The notes beneath the pieces were generated by a model. It was not told where the DNA came from. It did not search any database and worked only from the letters and a program-made list of their open reading frames with translations. This document shows positions 35,000 to 44,401 of a stretch of DNA of 64,000 nt, piece after piece; the first letter of the stretch is position 1; every line of letters starts with the position of its first letter. A program made the translations under genes and the position numbers. This DNA comes from an uncultured Lachnospiraceae bacterium (lineage in GTDB: Bacteria > Bacillota > Clostridia > Lachnospirales > Lachnospiraceae): assembly GCA_910589195.1 (NCBI GenBank), contig CAJUTC010000013.1, positions 10,016 through 74,015 on the forward strand, given 5' to 3'.

Positions 35000-36391
35000 T
35001 TACAGAAGCGCCCCGATCGCTTCTCTTACATTTGACACCCCAATCAGGCGGATCCCTTCCACAGGCTTCATCTTCTCCAGACAAAGCTTAGGCAGGACGC
35101 AGGTGGTAAACCCTAGTTTCCTGGCTTCGTGTACCCGCTGCTCTGCCATGGATACTGCCCGGACCTCGCCCGCAAGCCCTACCTCCCCAAAGATAACCGC
35201 CAAAGGATCAACTGGCTTATCTTTATAGCTGGAAATCATGGCGATTACAATTGCCAAATCCATGGCAGGTTCGCTCATCCTAAGTCCTCCCGCAACATTT
35301 ACGTAAGCGTCAAAACGTCCCAGATCATAGCGGCACCGTTTTTCCAATACTGCCATTAAAAGATTTACCCGGTTATAGTCAGCTCCTGCCGCGGTTCTTC
35401 TGGCCATGCCGAAATTCGTTTCCGTAATCAGCGCCTGAACCTCTAGTAAAATGCAGCGGGTTCCTTCCATTAAGCATGCCACTACAGCGCCCGAAGCATC
35501 CTTTGGCCGACCACTCAGCAAAAATTCCGAAGGGTTTTTTACCTCACTTAACCCTTCTTCCAGCATTTCAAATACGCCAATTTCATTAGTAGAGCCAAAC
35601 CGGTTTTTCACGCCCCGGAGAATCCGGTAAGAAGCTGTCCTCTCTCCTTCAAAATATAGCACCGTATCCACCATATGCTCCAGCACCCTTGGCCCGGCTA
35701 CCACCCCTTCTTTCGTTACATGCCCTACAATAAAAATAGCGGTTCCAAGGCCTTTTGCAAGCTGCATCAGCACATTCGTAGACTCCCTGACCTGGCTCAC
35801 GCTCCCTGGAGCGGAACTGATATCTTCCCGGTACATTGTCTGGATGGAATCAACTACTACTATATCCGGTTTGCGCTCCTGAATCACTTCCTGGATCTGC
35901 TCCAAATTCGTTTCACACAAAAACCGCAGCTCTCCCGTAACTTTGCCAATCCGGTTTGCCCTTAGTTTAATCTGCTTTAACGATTCTTCTCCTGATATAT
36001 ACAAAACCTGTTTTCCCTCTGCTGCCAGATTGCGGCAGACCTGAAGCAGCAAGGTCGATTTCCCGATTCCCGGATCGCCACCTACTAAAACCAGGGATCC
36101 GGCTACCACACCGCTTCCCAGCACCCGGTCCAATTCATCAAATCCGGTCCCCATCCGATCTTGCTCATCAACAGAAATTTCCGACAGCAGAGCCGGCTTT
36201 ACCGGATTCCTCCCTATCGTTTTATTCATGCCGCCAATGCCCCTGGCCGGCATTTTGACCGATGAATTTAGGGATACTGGTTCTTCCACCATGGTATTCC
36301 ACTGCCTGCATCCTGGGCATTGTCCCATCCATTTGCTGCTTTCGTATCCACATTCCTTACAAAAAAATACGGTTGCTTTTGCTTTTGCCAT
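35000..36391 (-). CDS. radA: DNA repair protein RadA (Sms)
   Basis: A 463-residue RadA, normal length. The N-terminal zinc finger is CKECG ... CPGC. Walker A is GGDPGIGKSTLLLQ, and the RadA signature KNRFGSTNEIGVFEM follows. The C-terminal Lon-like domain includes DLAIVIAMISSYKDKPVD and GEVGLAGEVRAVS. RadA helps process recombination intermediates as a DNA-dependent helicase-like ATPase. The ATG at 36391 follows GGAGGGA. It is near the clpC operon, as in many Firmicutes, with one hypothetical gene between. Confidence 0.97.
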   Translation of the reverse strand: MAKAKATVFFCKECGYESSKWMGQCPGCRQWNTMVEEPVSLNSSVKMPARGIGGMNKTIGRNPVKPALLSEISVDEQDRMGTGFDELDRVLGSGVVAGSLVLVGGDPGIGKSTLLLQVCRNLAAEGKQVLYISGEESLKQIKLRANRIGKVTGELRFLCETNLEQIQEVIQERKPDIVVVDSIQTMYREDISSAPGSVSQVRESTNVLMQLAKGLGTAIFIVGHVTKEGVVAGPRVLEHMVDTVLYFEGERTASYRILRGVKNRFGSTNEIGVFEMLEEGLSEVKNPSEFLLSGRPKDASGAVVACLMEGTRCILLEVQALITETNFGMARRTAAGADYNRVNLLMAVLEKRCRYDLGRFDAYVNVAGGLRMSEPAMDLAIVIAMISSYKDKPVDPLAVIFGEVGLAGEVRAVSMAEQRVHEARKLGFTTCVLPKLCLEKMKPVEGIRLIGVSNVREAIGALL

Positions 36392-36402
36392 GTTCCCTCC
36401 AT

Positions 36403-36428
36403 AAAAAAGGCTGCGCTTGGGCGCAGCC
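36403..36428 (-). terminator. Terminator between the 137-residue protein gene and radA
   Basis: Minus strand GGCTGCGC - CCAA - GCGCAGCC with a run of six T. It begins ten bases after the stop codon at 36439. Confidence 0.85.
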
Positions 36429-36438
36429 TCTTGCTTTC

Positions 36439-36852
36439 CTAAACTTTCAAAATTTTTAATTCAACTGGCTTCTCGTCTTCCAAATCAATATTGATTCCCA
36501 GTTTTCCGCTCATATTGGTGGTGATTTCTCCTGTCACTGCCCCATCTTCGTAAATCTTATATGCCGTATTCTCTTCTAACTGTACTATCACCTGGGAAGC
36601 CTTATATCCCTCCAGAAGGCAGGTAATCCCCTCATCATGCTCTGCAAAATTTGATACGGTTGTACCCGGAACGGACTCATACACAAACATGCCGTTTCGC
36701 TCCAGTTTTGTAATCTCATAAAAAGTTTTTACCTTATACAAATCGCCCTGATGTTCAAAATCCTGTTTTTTGGACTTTTCATTCAGTGAATAATTGCCAA
36801 AGCTAATGGTTCCGTCCTGTTCTGTCTGAATTAAAGATTCAATTCCTGGCAT
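36439..36852 (-). CDS. Hypothetical protein (often mis-named endosialidase)
   Basis: A 137-residue soluble protein of a family I have seen in Lachnospiraceae between clpC and radA. It has ISFGNYSLNEKSKKQDFEHQ, then YKVKTFYEITKLERNGMFVY and ESVPGTTVSNF. The C-terminal half looks like a small beta-sandwich (ENTAYKIYEDGAVTGEITTN). Database entries of this kind are sometimes called endosialidase, but no catalytic domain is visible. Function unknown. It has a GGAGGG box and its own terminator, and it is 136 bases past clpC on the same strand. Confidence 0.7.
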   Translation of the reverse strand: MPGIESLIQTEQDGTISFGNYSLNEKSKKQDFEHQGDLYKVKTFYEITKLERNGMFVYESVPGTTVSNFAEHDEGITCLLEGYKASQVIVQLEENTAYKIYEDGAVTGEITTNMSGKLGINIDLEDEKPVELKILKV

Positions 36853-36988
36853 CGTTTTGCCCTCCTAGTATTTTACTTATCCTTATGTGGTTTCTGGCCC
36901 GTGGCCTTTTAAAGACCAATATGCACAAAAATGCAATTTAATTATACACGAATTCCCGAAAAATAGCCAGTAAAACCTTTTCGAAATC

Positions 36989-39466
36989 TCAGTGGATTTC
37001 CTGGAGCACCGCTTCCTTTTTTCCTGAAAATGTAAGGATATCTTCTGACGCGCCCACCAGCACATCCTCTCCGCCTTTAATGGATCCGTCTAAAATTTCC
37101 TCTGCCAGCTTATCCTCTAACATATTCTGTATGGTACGCCTAAGGGGCCTTGCGCCATATTTTTCATCATAACCTTTTTCAATCAAAAGGCTGGTAGCTT
37201 CCGGTGAAATTTCCAGCGTAATCCCTGTTTGTTCCTTTGTCCGCTTTAAAATAGATGCCAGCATAATGGACGCAATGTTCTTCATATGTTCCTTATTTAA
37301 CTGATGGAATACAATAATATCATCAATACGGTTTAAAAATTCCGGTTTAAACATCCGTTTTACTTCTGCCATAACCCGTTCTTTCATGAAGTCATAGTTC
37401 GCTTTCTCATCACTGGAAGAAGCAAAGCCTAACCGCTTGGGTGAAATAATATTTTCCGCCCCCGCGTTGGAAGTCATAATCAGTATGGTATTTTTAAAGT
37501 TAATTTTCCTTCCCTGAGCATCTGTAATATGGCCGTCGTCTAGTACCTGGAGTAATACATTAAACACATCCGGATGGGCTTTTTCTACTTCGTCAAATAA
37601 AATAACGGAATAGGGATTTCTCCTAACCTTTTCGCTAAGCTGCCCTCCCTCGTCATATCCCACATATCCGGGAGGCGATCCGATCATTTTAGAAACGCTG
37701 TGTTTCTCCATATATTCGGACATATCCACCCGGATTAAAGCAGATTCCGTTCCGAACATTGCTTCTGCCAATGCTTTCGAAAGCTCTGTTTTTCCCACGC
37801 CAGTTGGCCCTAAAAGCAGAAAAGAGCCAATTGGCCGCTTGGGATCTTTTAACCCTACCCGGCCACGTCGTATGGCTTTGGAAATGGCGCTTACCGCCTC
37901 ATCCTGGCCCACCACCCGCTGATGCAGGATGGATTCCAGCTTTCTAAGCCGCTCCGATTCCTCTTCCTCCAGCTTCTTTACCGGGATCTTCGTCCACCCG
38001 GCTACCACATCCGCAATCTCATTTTCACTTACTACAAGCTTTCGGGTATGCTTTTCTTTTTCCCACTTTGTTCGGATTTTATCGATTTTATCCCGCTTCT
38101 TCTGCTGCTTCTTCTTAATATCCCCGGCCTTTTCGTAGGCTTCTGCCTTAACGGCTGACTCTTTCTGCGCCTCTAAGATTTCAATTTCTTTTTCCAATTC
38201 CTTAATCTCTTCCGGTTCCACAAAATTGGTCAGCCGCACTTTCGAAGCTGCTTCATCTACTAAATCAATGGCTTTATCAGGGAGAAACCGATCATTAATG
38301 TAACGGGCAGACAGCTTTACTGCCGCCTCTAAGGCATCGTCGGTTATGGTCACCTTATGATGCTCCTCGTATCGGGCACGAAGCCCCTTTAAGATGGAGA
38401 TGGTTTCCTCCTGTCCCGGTTCTTCCACCGTTACCGGCTGGAAGCGTCGCTCCAGGGCGGCATCTTTTTCAATATATTTGCGGTATTCTTCAATGGTGGT
38501 TGCCCCGATTAACTGGATTTCTCCTCTTGCCAGGGACGGCTTTAAAATATTGGATGCGTCAATTGCCCCTTCAGCGCCGCCCGCGCCAATAATTGTATGG
38601 ATCTCATCAATAAATAAAAGAACCTGCCCGTCTGACATTACCTCTGCCAGCACCCGCTTGATCCGTTCCTCAAACTCGCCACGGTATTTGGAACCCGCAA
38701 CCATACCGGATAAATCCAGGGTTACCACCCGTTTTTTCGCTATGGTTTCCGGCACATTGCCAGAGGCAATCATCTGGGCTAAACCCTCTACCACAGCCGT
38801 TTTCCCTACTCCCGGCTCTCCAATCAGGCAGGGATTGTTTTTTGTCCTTCTGCTTAAAATCTGAATCACTCTCTGGATCTCCGCCTCACGGCCAATTACC
38901 GGATCCAGTTTCCCTTCTCCTGCCAGTACGGTTAAATCACGGCTGTAATTGTCAAGCATGGGAGTATTCGCCTTCCCTCTGGAAATGCTACGGTTTCCCT
39001 GAAGTTCCTCTTTCGCGGAAGCGGGGGCATCCTCCCCCATAGCAGACAGCAGATCAATATAAAGCTTTTGAATGCTGATCCCTAATGTATTCAAAAGCCT
39101 GGAAGCCACACAGTCGCCTTCTTTTATCAACGCGATTAAAAGATGCTCTGTCCCGATTAAGGGTGCCCGGAACCGTACCGCTTCCTTATAGCTATTTTCC
39201 AGCACCCGTCCGGCGCTGGGGGTATAGCTGTTTTGCTCAGCCAAACCTACTGACTGATTTGGTGATATTAACTGGCTTACCAGTTCCATTACTTTCTCTT
39301 CCCGGACGCCGCTTTCTGCCAGTACCTTAGCAGCCACCCCGGAACCTTCATGAAGCAGGCCAATCAGCAGATGTTCCGTTCCCACATAATTATGGCCCAG
39401 TGTTTCTGCCGCGTTTACCGCAAGGGAAATTGCCTCCCTTGCTTTTGTTGTAAATCGATCAATCAT
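36989..39466 (-). CDS. clpC: ATP-dependent Clp protease ATP-binding subunit ClpC
   Basis: An 825-residue Hsp100 unfoldase. The N-terminal double repeat (FTTKAREAISLAV, GTEHLLIGLL twice) binds adaptors. First AAA+ module: GEPGVGKTAVVEGLA. A middle coiled region with a UVR-type helix follows (residues about 415-450). Second AAA+ module: GPTGVGKTELSKALAE. The ClpP-docking tripeptide LGF is in PKRLGFASS. It unfolds damaged proteins for ClpP. It is the last gene of a gntR-mcsA-mcsB-clpC operon, and McsB would tag its substrates with phosphoarginine. Confidence 0.97.
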   Translation of the reverse strand: MIDRFTTKAREAISLAVNAAETLGHNYVGTEHLLIGLLHEGSGVAAKVLAESGVREEKVMELVSQLISPNQSVGLAEQNSYTPSAGRVLENSYKEAVRFRAPLIGTEHLLIALIKEGDCVASRLLNTLGISIQKLYIDLLSAMGEDAPASAKEELQGNRSISRGKANTPMLDNYSRDLTVLAGEGKLDPVIGREAEIQRVIQILSRRTKNNPCLIGEPGVGKTAVVEGLAQMIASGNVPETIAKKRVVTLDLSGMVAGSKYRGEFEERIKRVLAEVMSDGQVLLFIDEIHTIIGAGGAEGAIDASNILKPSLARGEIQLIGATTIEEYRKYIEKDAALERRFQPVTVEEPGQEETISILKGLRARYEEHHKVTITDDALEAAVKLSARYINDRFLPDKAIDLVDEAASKVRLTNFVEPEEIKELEKEIEILEAQKESAVKAEAYEKAGDIKKKQQKKRDKIDKIRTKWEKEKHTRKLVVSENEIADVVAGWTKIPVKKLEEEESERLRKLESILHQRVVGQDEAVSAISKAIRRGRVGLKDPKRPIGSFLLLGPTGVGKTELSKALAEAMFGTESALIRVDMSEYMEKHSVSKMIGSPPGYVGYDEGGQLSEKVRRNPYSVILFDEVEKAHPDVFNVLLQVLDDGHITDAQGRKINFKNTILIMTSNAGAENIISPKRLGFASSSDEKANYDFMKERVMAEVKRMFKPEFLNRIDDIIVFHQLNKEHMKNIASIMLASILKRTKEQTGITLEISPEATSLLIEKGYDEKYGARPLRRTIQNMLEDKLAEEILDGSIKGGEDVLVGASEDILTFSGKKEAVLQEIH

Positions 39467-39482
39467 TTTGTTCGTCCTTTCT

Positions 39483-40517
39483 TTATACCAGCTCTGGCAA
39501 CTCTTTCCGGATATACGCTGCCCTGGCTACATCCAGTTCTTCTTTGCTTAACGGCTTATGGGAAAGCTTTTGAAGATTCGCCGTCTGGATTCCTAACATC
39601 AGGCGGTAAATCGAACAAGGCTCCCGGAACCTTAAAATGTTATCATCAGCCCCTGCCATCATCTGGGAAAGGAAAATCATAGCATCCTTTCCGGAAAGAC
39701 GTCTGGCATACTTTAATACGCCGTAAGATTTGTAGGCTTCATCCTCCCGCTCTAGTCGGTGGTTTTTCAGAGCCTTTTCCCTTACCTGCTGCTCCTGGCT
39801 GTTTAACTGCCCCGCGGCCTGATTCACCAGATCAATAATCTCCTGCTCTGTGGAGCCTAATGTCTTCTGGTTTACAACTTCATACAACGCGCCATAGTTT
39901 TCGCTTCCCTCTCCGTATACGCCCCGAAGGCTGACGCCAAACCGGCTCATATCCCCTATCAGGCTCTGGAATTTCTTTCCCATGGATAAGGTGGGAAGGT
40001 GAAGGGTAACAGAAGCCCTAAGGCCTGTGCCTGTATTTGTAGGGAAGGATGTTAAATATCCGTATTTTTCATCAAATGCGTAAGAAAATCTGGCATTCAC
40101 ATAATCGTCGGTCTGATCTGCCATCCTCCAAAGCTCGCCAAGGGAAAGGCTGGAAGAAAGGAACTGCATCCGGATATGGTCGTCACCATTTAAGACAATA
40201 CTAACGCTTTCATCTCTGGAAACAATCAGGCCTACTGTTTCTTTTTTTTCCAGAATGCTGGAATTTAAAATCCGCCGCTCCCGAAGGGTTCTGCGGCTTA
40301 ACTCATCCAATTCTTCCAGGTATGCGTATTCGTAATCCCTTCCGTCCAGTTCCTTTAAATTTCTCAGGCCAAATTCCAGCCTTTTTACTAATTCTTCACT
40401 TTCCATAGGAGCCAGGGTTTTTGGAAACCGGTACTGATCCCAGTTCCGAACCAGCCGGATTCTGCTGTTTACCACATTCGGCCTTCTGTTTTCAGTTTGC
40501 TCAAACCATTTATGCAT
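39483..40517 (-). CDS. mcsB: Protein arginine kinase McsB
   Basis: A 344-residue guanidino-kinase-family protein that phosphorylates arginines in damaged proteins as degradation tags for ClpCP. Signatures: VNSRIRLVRNW, EKKETVGLIVSRDESVSIVL, DDHIRMQFLSS, GYLTSFPTNTGTGLRASVTLHL. McsB needs McsA for activity, and mcsA overlaps it upstream by eight bases. It precedes clpC by 16 bases. Normal family length, all conserved blocks present. Confidence 0.96.
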   Translation of the reverse strand: MHKWFEQTENRRPNVVNSRIRLVRNWDQYRFPKTLAPMESEELVKRLEFGLRNLKELDGRDYEYAYLEELDELSRRTLRERRILNSSILEKKETVGLIVSRDESVSIVLNGDDHIRMQFLSSSLSLGELWRMADQTDDYVNARFSYAFDEKYGYLTSFPTNTGTGLRASVTLHLPTLSMGKKFQSLIGDMSRFGVSLRGVYGEGSENYGALYEVVNQKTLGSTEQEIIDLVNQAAGQLNSQEQQVREKALKNHRLEREDEAYKSYGVLKYARRLSGKDAMIFLSQMMAGADDNILRFREPCSIYRLMLGIQTANLQKLSHKPLSKEELDVARAAYIRKELPELV

Positions 40518-41073
40518 CTTGCTCCTCCTCCCGGTTTAACCCTTTAATCTGATCCCGGTACTGAGCCGCCATCTCATACTCTTCCTTCAAAACTGCTTCC
40601 TGGAGCCGTGCTTTTAATACTTCTAGCTTTTCATCTCTTGATAATTCAGGCTCCGCCTGGCTGCCACCCACTGTCTTTGGAATAGCCGCTATCTTCTGGA
40701 ACTTTGGCTTTTTCCCTGTATGGGCGCTGCTGCCTTGAAGTTTTTTCATTTTGTCACCGATTAAAAGATCAAAGACGCTGTAGCAATCTGGACATCCGAA
40801 ACGGCTGTTTTCTACAAATTCCTGATAGCTGGTTTTACAGACAGGACATACAATTTGCTGGAGCTTATCTTCTTTATGGCTGCTTCCTTCCACCCCAAGC
40901 AGGGTAGAAAGAATCTTTCCTAAAGGAAACTCCCCGTCAAAAATAGCTGAATAATGTCCAAAATCCATTTCTTTCGCGCACTGGCTGCAAAGGTTATGTT
41001 CATTTTTGACTCCGTTAATCACTTCCGTATATTTAATATTTGCTTCCCTGATCTTACACTTTTCACATAACAT
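40510..41073 (-). CDS. mcsA: McsA, activator of the arginine kinase McsB (UvrB/UvrC motif)
   Basis: A 187-residue zinc-finger protein. It carries four CxxC pairs (CEKC, CSQC, CPVC, CPDC) for zinc and a C-terminal UVR motif (VLKEEYEMAAQYRDQIKGLN) that contacts ClpC/McsB. It stimulates McsB. The ATG at 41073 has GAGGAGG six bases upstream; a longer in-frame start at 41088 overlaps the gntR stop and is less well placed. Downstream mcsB overlaps by eight bases. Confidence 0.93.
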   Translation of the reverse strand: MLCEKCKIREANIKYTEVINGVKNEHNLCSQCAKEMDFGHYSAIFDGEFPLGKILSTLLGVEGSSHKEDKLQQIVCPVCKTSYQEFVENSRFGCPDCYSVFDLLIGDKMKKLQGSSAHTGKKPKFQKIAAIPKTVGGSQAEPELSRDEKLEVLKARLQEAVLKEEYEMAAQYRDQIKGLNREEEQDA

Positions 41074-41084
41074 TGTTGTCCTCC

Positions 41085-41477
41085 TCACTCCGTTCGCCTG
41101 TCGGAGCCCTTTGAAAACAGGTCATAGATCTCGTCTACCAATTGATGGGCCTCTTTTCTGGAAACATCCCTGCAGATTCCCCTGGCCAGCACCACACTTA
41201 AATTTTGGCGAAGCTCTTGAATCGCCTGCAGTTTATTGATGTCCAGTGCAATCACAGCGCCTTTCCGCCGATCTAGCTTCACAAAGCCCTCCTGGCGAAG
41301 CATGGAATACGCTTTATTTACTGTATGCATATTAATCCCAATCTGATCCGCAAGTGTACGGACTGAGGGCAGGGCATCCCCCTCACAGATTGCCTCCGTA
41401 GCAATCCCTAAAATAATCTGGTTGCACAATTGGAGGTAAAAGGCTTCATCACTGTTAAAATCAATCTTTAATATCAT
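41085..41477 (-). CDS. GntR-family (YtrA-type) regulator in place of CtsR
   Basis: A 130-residue small GntR regulator: winged helix with EGDALPSVRTLADQIGINMHTVNKAYSMLRQEGFV (read as two halves), then a short C-terminal helical tail, as in YtrA-type members. It heads the mcsA-mcsB-clpC operon, where CtsR sits in many Firmicutes. A 7-7-7 base inverted repeat overlaps the -10 box of its promoter, so self-repression and heat or stress control of the operon is a reasonable inference. Its ligand is unknown. Confidence 0.9.
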   Translation of the reverse strand: MILKIDFNSDEAFYLQLCNQIILGIATEAICEGDALPSVRTLADQIGINMHTVNKAYSMLRQEGFVKLDRRKGAVIALDINKLQAIQELRQNLSVVLARGICRDVSRKEAHQLVDEIYDLFSKGSDRRTE

Positions 41478-41507
41478 TGGCTCACCATCTTTCGTTTTTC
41501 ATGCACC

Positions 41508-41528
41508 TGTTATATGGATTGTATAACA
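41508..41528. promoter_or_regulatory. Operator of the gntR-mcsA-mcsB-clpC operon
   Basis: TGTTATA - seven bases - TATAACA, an exact inverted repeat covering the -10 box. It sits about 30 bases before the gntR start. It is the best candidate binding site for the GntR regulator. Confidence 0.65.
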
Positions 41529-41546
41529 ACCACGCTAAAATGTCAA
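41518..41546 (-). promoter_or_regulatory. Promoter of the gntR-mcsA-mcsB-clpC operon
   Basis: Minus strand TTGACA (41546-41541), 17-base spacer, TACAAT (41523-41518). Confidence 0.8.
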
Positions 41547-41618
41547 GTGGATGAAACAGGGAAGAAACCAATCATGATGTGTTGTGTTACGTTTTACAGG
41601 TTGGTCAAAGAATCCACA

Positions 41619-41651
41619 AAAGACGCGCCATCCCCAAAATGGGGATGGCGC
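41619..41651 (-). terminator. Terminator of the xanthine dehydrogenase operon
   Basis: GCGCCATCCCC - loop - GGGGATGGCGC, an 11-base-pair stem with a short T-rich tail on the minus strand, just after the permease stop at 41661. Confidence 0.7.
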
Positions 41652-41660
41652 TGGTTTTAC

Positions 41661-43010
41661 TTATCCTTCCATCTTTTTAATATCCATATCTTTCGGCAGC
41701 AATATGCTTAAAATAATCGACATAACAAATACGACAGCTACCACATTAGACGCGAATACAGACTGTACCAGGGGCGGGAAAATATCCCAGATCCCTACTT
41801 CGCTTGCTGTGGTAAATCCGATTCCCACTGACAGGGAAAGGGATGCGATTACAATATTGCGCTGTTCAAAACCGCATGCGGCAATCATCTGGATCCCGGA
41901 TGTTAAGATGGATCCAAACATCATAATGGTGCATCCTCCTAAAACTGCATCTGGCAGGGATGCGAAAAAGTTTCCCACTGGCGGCAGAAGGCCTGCCAGG
42001 ATCATGCTGACTGCCCCTGTCATGATGGTAAAGCGATTGACCACTTTCGTCATAGCTACCAGACCCACATTCTGGGAAAAGGAAGTAACCGGCGGACATC
42101 CAAATAATGCGGAAAACGCGGATGCATAGCCGTCACAAGCCAGTGAGCCGGAAATTTCTTCTCCCGTTATCTGACGGTCAAGACCGCCGGAAACCAGCGC
42201 GGAAGTATCTCCGATGGTTTCTGCTGCGGATACCAGGAAAATAATGCAAGCAGAAAGGATTGCCCCCGGATGGAACTCCGGCTTAAACGGCATGATCGTT
42301 GGAAGGGAAAGGATGCCTCCAGACATAATCAGGCTTAAATCCACTTTTCCCAGGAAAATTGCCAAAACATAGCCTACTATCAAACCGGCTAACACAGAAA
42401 GCTGCTTTAAATACCCTTTTGCAAAAATATTCCACAGCAGGCAGGTAAGCAACGTAATACTTCCTAGCAGCAAATTCTGCGCGGAACCAAAATCTTCATG
42501 ATAGCCGCCGCCAAAAGAGCGGGCGCCTACCGTAAACAGGGAAAACCCGATGGCGGTTACTACAGAAGCTGCTACAATGGGAGTAATAACTTTTCTCCAG
42601 TATTTTGCCAAAAGGCCTAATGTTCCTTCCACCAGGCCGCCAATCAAAACGGCGCCGATAACAGCCGGATAGCCGTAATTAGCCGAGATGGTACTAAGCA
42701 CCGTTACAAAGGTAAAGCTGACTCCCATTACCACCGGAAGCCTGGATCCGATTTTCCATACCGGATAAAGCTGAATCATAGTCGCGATCCCTGCCACAAA
42801 CATGGCATTTTGCAGAAGGACTCCTATCTGGGCTGTTGTTAACGCTGGTTTGGCAGCCCCTGCGATAATGGTAATCGGGGCAAGGTTTGACACGAACATT
42901 GCCAAAATATGCTGAAGACCAAAAGGAATCGCCTTTGCCACTGGCACCCTGCCATCCAGTTTATAAATATTGTGAATGCTGCAATTTGCGTTTTTGCCTG
43001 TATTCCCCAT
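41661..43010 (-). CDS. NCS2-family purine permease, probably xanthine
   Basis: A 449-residue polytopic transporter of the NCS2 (nucleobase:cation symporter 2) family, the purine branch. Segments include PFGLQHILAMFVSNLAPITII, SAAETIGDTSALVSGGLDR (family glutamate in the transport site) and TSFSQNVGLVAMTKVVNR. It is the last gene of the xanthine dehydrogenase operon, 13 bases after the Fe-S subunit, and under the same purine riboswitch. Xanthine or uric acid is the likely cargo; direction and exact purine cannot be read from sequence. Confidence 0.85.
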   Translation of the reverse strand: MGNTGKNANCSIHNIYKLDGRVPVAKAIPFGLQHILAMFVSNLAPITIIAGAAKPALTTAQIGVLLQNAMFVAGIATMIQLYPVWKIGSRLPVVMGVSFTFVTVLSTISANYGYPAVIGAVLIGGLVEGTLGLLAKYWRKVITPIVAASVVTAIGFSLFTVGARSFGGGYHEDFGSAQNLLLGSITLLTCLLWNIFAKGYLKQLSVLAGLIVGYVLAIFLGKVDLSLIMSGGILSLPTIMPFKPEFHPGAILSACIIFLVSAAETIGDTSALVSGGLDRQITGEEISGSLACDGYASAFSALFGCPPVTSFSQNVGLVAMTKVVNRFTIMTGAVSMILAGLLPPVGNFFASLPDAVLGGCTIMMFGSILTSGIQMIAACGFEQRNIVIASLSLSVGIGFTTASEVGIWDIFPPLVQSVFASNVVAVVFVMSIILSILLPKDMDIKKMEG

Positions 43011-43023
43011 ACTTTTGCCCCCT

Positions 43024-43518
43024 CTATTCTGCTTCTTTGTGGCTTGCCCGATATACCTCTTCTACAATCCGTTCCATTGCGTTCAGAATATTTTCATAAC
43101 CGGTACAGCGGCACAAATGGCCGGATATTAATTTCTTCAGCTCTTCTCTGTTATATTTTTTACCGGTTCCTACTATCTCCACCGCGCTCATAATAAGGCC
43201 AGGAGTACAAAAGCCACACTGTACTGCCGCTTCCTCTATAAATGCCTTTTGAATCGGCGAAAGTTCTCCGTTGGGCCCTTTTAAGCCTTCTACGGTCATT
43301 ACGCTTTTTCCGTCGGCCCAGATGGTCATATAAATACAGCTATCAATGGCTTCCCCATCCACTAATACGGTACAGGCGCCGCATTCTCCTACTTCACACC
43401 CCTTTTTTACAGATGTTAAGCCTAACTTAAGACGCAAGGTATCCAGAAGGGATTCCCGCTCATCTACAGCCAGCTCCCGCTCAATCCCATTTACCTTCAT
43501 ATGGATAATCTTAAGCAT
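43024..43518 (-). CDS. xdhC: Xanthine dehydrogenase-type Fe-S subunit
   Basis: A 164-residue subunit with two [2Fe-2S] clusters, as in the small subunit of molybdenum hydroxylases. The plant-type cluster is C-x4-C-x2-C in CEVGECGAC with the fourth cysteine in DSCIYM. The second is CGFCTPGLIM with CRCTGYENI. It passes electrons from the molybdenum centre to the FAD subunit. The start overlaps the FAD-subunit stop by eight bases. The symbol follows the E. coli XdhABC naming. Confidence 0.9.
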   Translation of the reverse strand: MLKIIHMKVNGIERELAVDERESLLDTLRLKLGLTSVKKGCEVGECGACTVLVDGEAIDSCIYMTIWADGKSVMTVEGLKGPNGELSPIQKAFIEEAAVQCGFCTPGLIMSAVEIVGTGKKYNREELKKLISGHLCRCTGYENILNAMERIVEEVYRASHKEAE

Positions 43519-44401
43519 CTAATTCACCTCCCCCTCGTTTAATCGCCTGATACAAAGCCCTTTTCGAAAGTTCTTCAATCAACTGGAGGCGGAACTCTTT
43601 CGACGCCCGCCAGGAGGAACGGGGATTTACCTCTGTTAAGGCCAGTTTCCCGAAAGCTTCTATGGCTTCTTTATCCGTAATCTGGCAGCCTTTTAAATGT
43701 TCTTCTGCTTTCCGGCACCGTAACGGGGTAGGGCCTGCTACGCCGTATCCCAAACGGACGTCCGCAATCCGCTTCTTATCCTCTGACAGTTTAACCCTTA
43801 CCGCACAGCCTAATGTAGCGATTTCCATGGCCTTCCGTTTTCCATACTTGATATATTGCCCTGTCCAGCCTTCAAAGCTGGTTTTCGGGATAATAAATCC
43901 CTTGCACACCTCACACCGCTCCCTGACGGTACGGCCAGGCCCGGTGTAAAATTCACAGACCGGAACCTGCCGTTCTCCAGAAGGGCCTTCCAGCACTGCT
44001 ATGGCTTCTAATGTCCACATAGTGGACGCAGAGTCTGCTGAGGTAGCGCCGTTGCAGATATTTCCGCCTATGGTTCCCGTATTGCGGATCTGAGGGCCTC
44101 CTACCATATCCACCGCTTCCCCAAGCATAGGAATATGCTTCTGAATCAGGGGATCATTGGTTATGTGGGAAAACGAAGTCCCTGCCCCAATCCACAAGTT
44201 TCCATCGTCCAAAAGCTTAACGCCTTTTAATTCTTTTATATTATGGATGGATACCAGGGCACACCATGCGTCTTTTCCTTCCCTTACCCGGATCAACACA
44301 TCCGTCCCGCCACTGATTATTTGGGCTTTGGGCTCCCGTTCCAGGGCGGCTATGGCATCTTTTACGTCCTTTGCCTCATAAAATGATTTAATATCAAACA
44401 T
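43511..44401 (-). CDS. xdhB: Xanthine dehydrogenase-type FAD-binding subunit
   Basis: A 296-residue CoxM/XdhB-type subunit. The FAD-binding N-terminal block includes AQIISGGTDVLIRVREG, LWIGAGTSFSHI and a glycine-rich IRNTGTIGGNICNG. It would pass electrons to NAD+ or another acceptor. The ATG at 44401 follows AAGGAGAAGG and is preferred to one at 44425. It overlaps the catalytic subunit gene by eight bases, so the three subunits are translationally coupled. Confidence 0.9.
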   Translation of the reverse strand: MFDIKSFYEAKDVKDAIAALEREPKAQIISGGTDVLIRVREGKDAWCALVSIHNIKELKGVKLLDDGNLWIGAGTSFSHITNDPLIQKHIPMLGEAVDMVGGPQIRNTGTIGGNICNGATSADSASTMWTLEAIAVLEGPSGERQVPVCEFYTGPGRTVRERCEVCKGFIIPKTSFEGWTGQYIKYGKRKAMEIATLGCAVRVKLSEDKKRIADVRLGYGVAGPTPLRCRKAEEHLKGCQITDKEAIEAFGKLALTEVNPRSSWRASKEFRLQLIEELSKRALYQAIKRGGGELDA

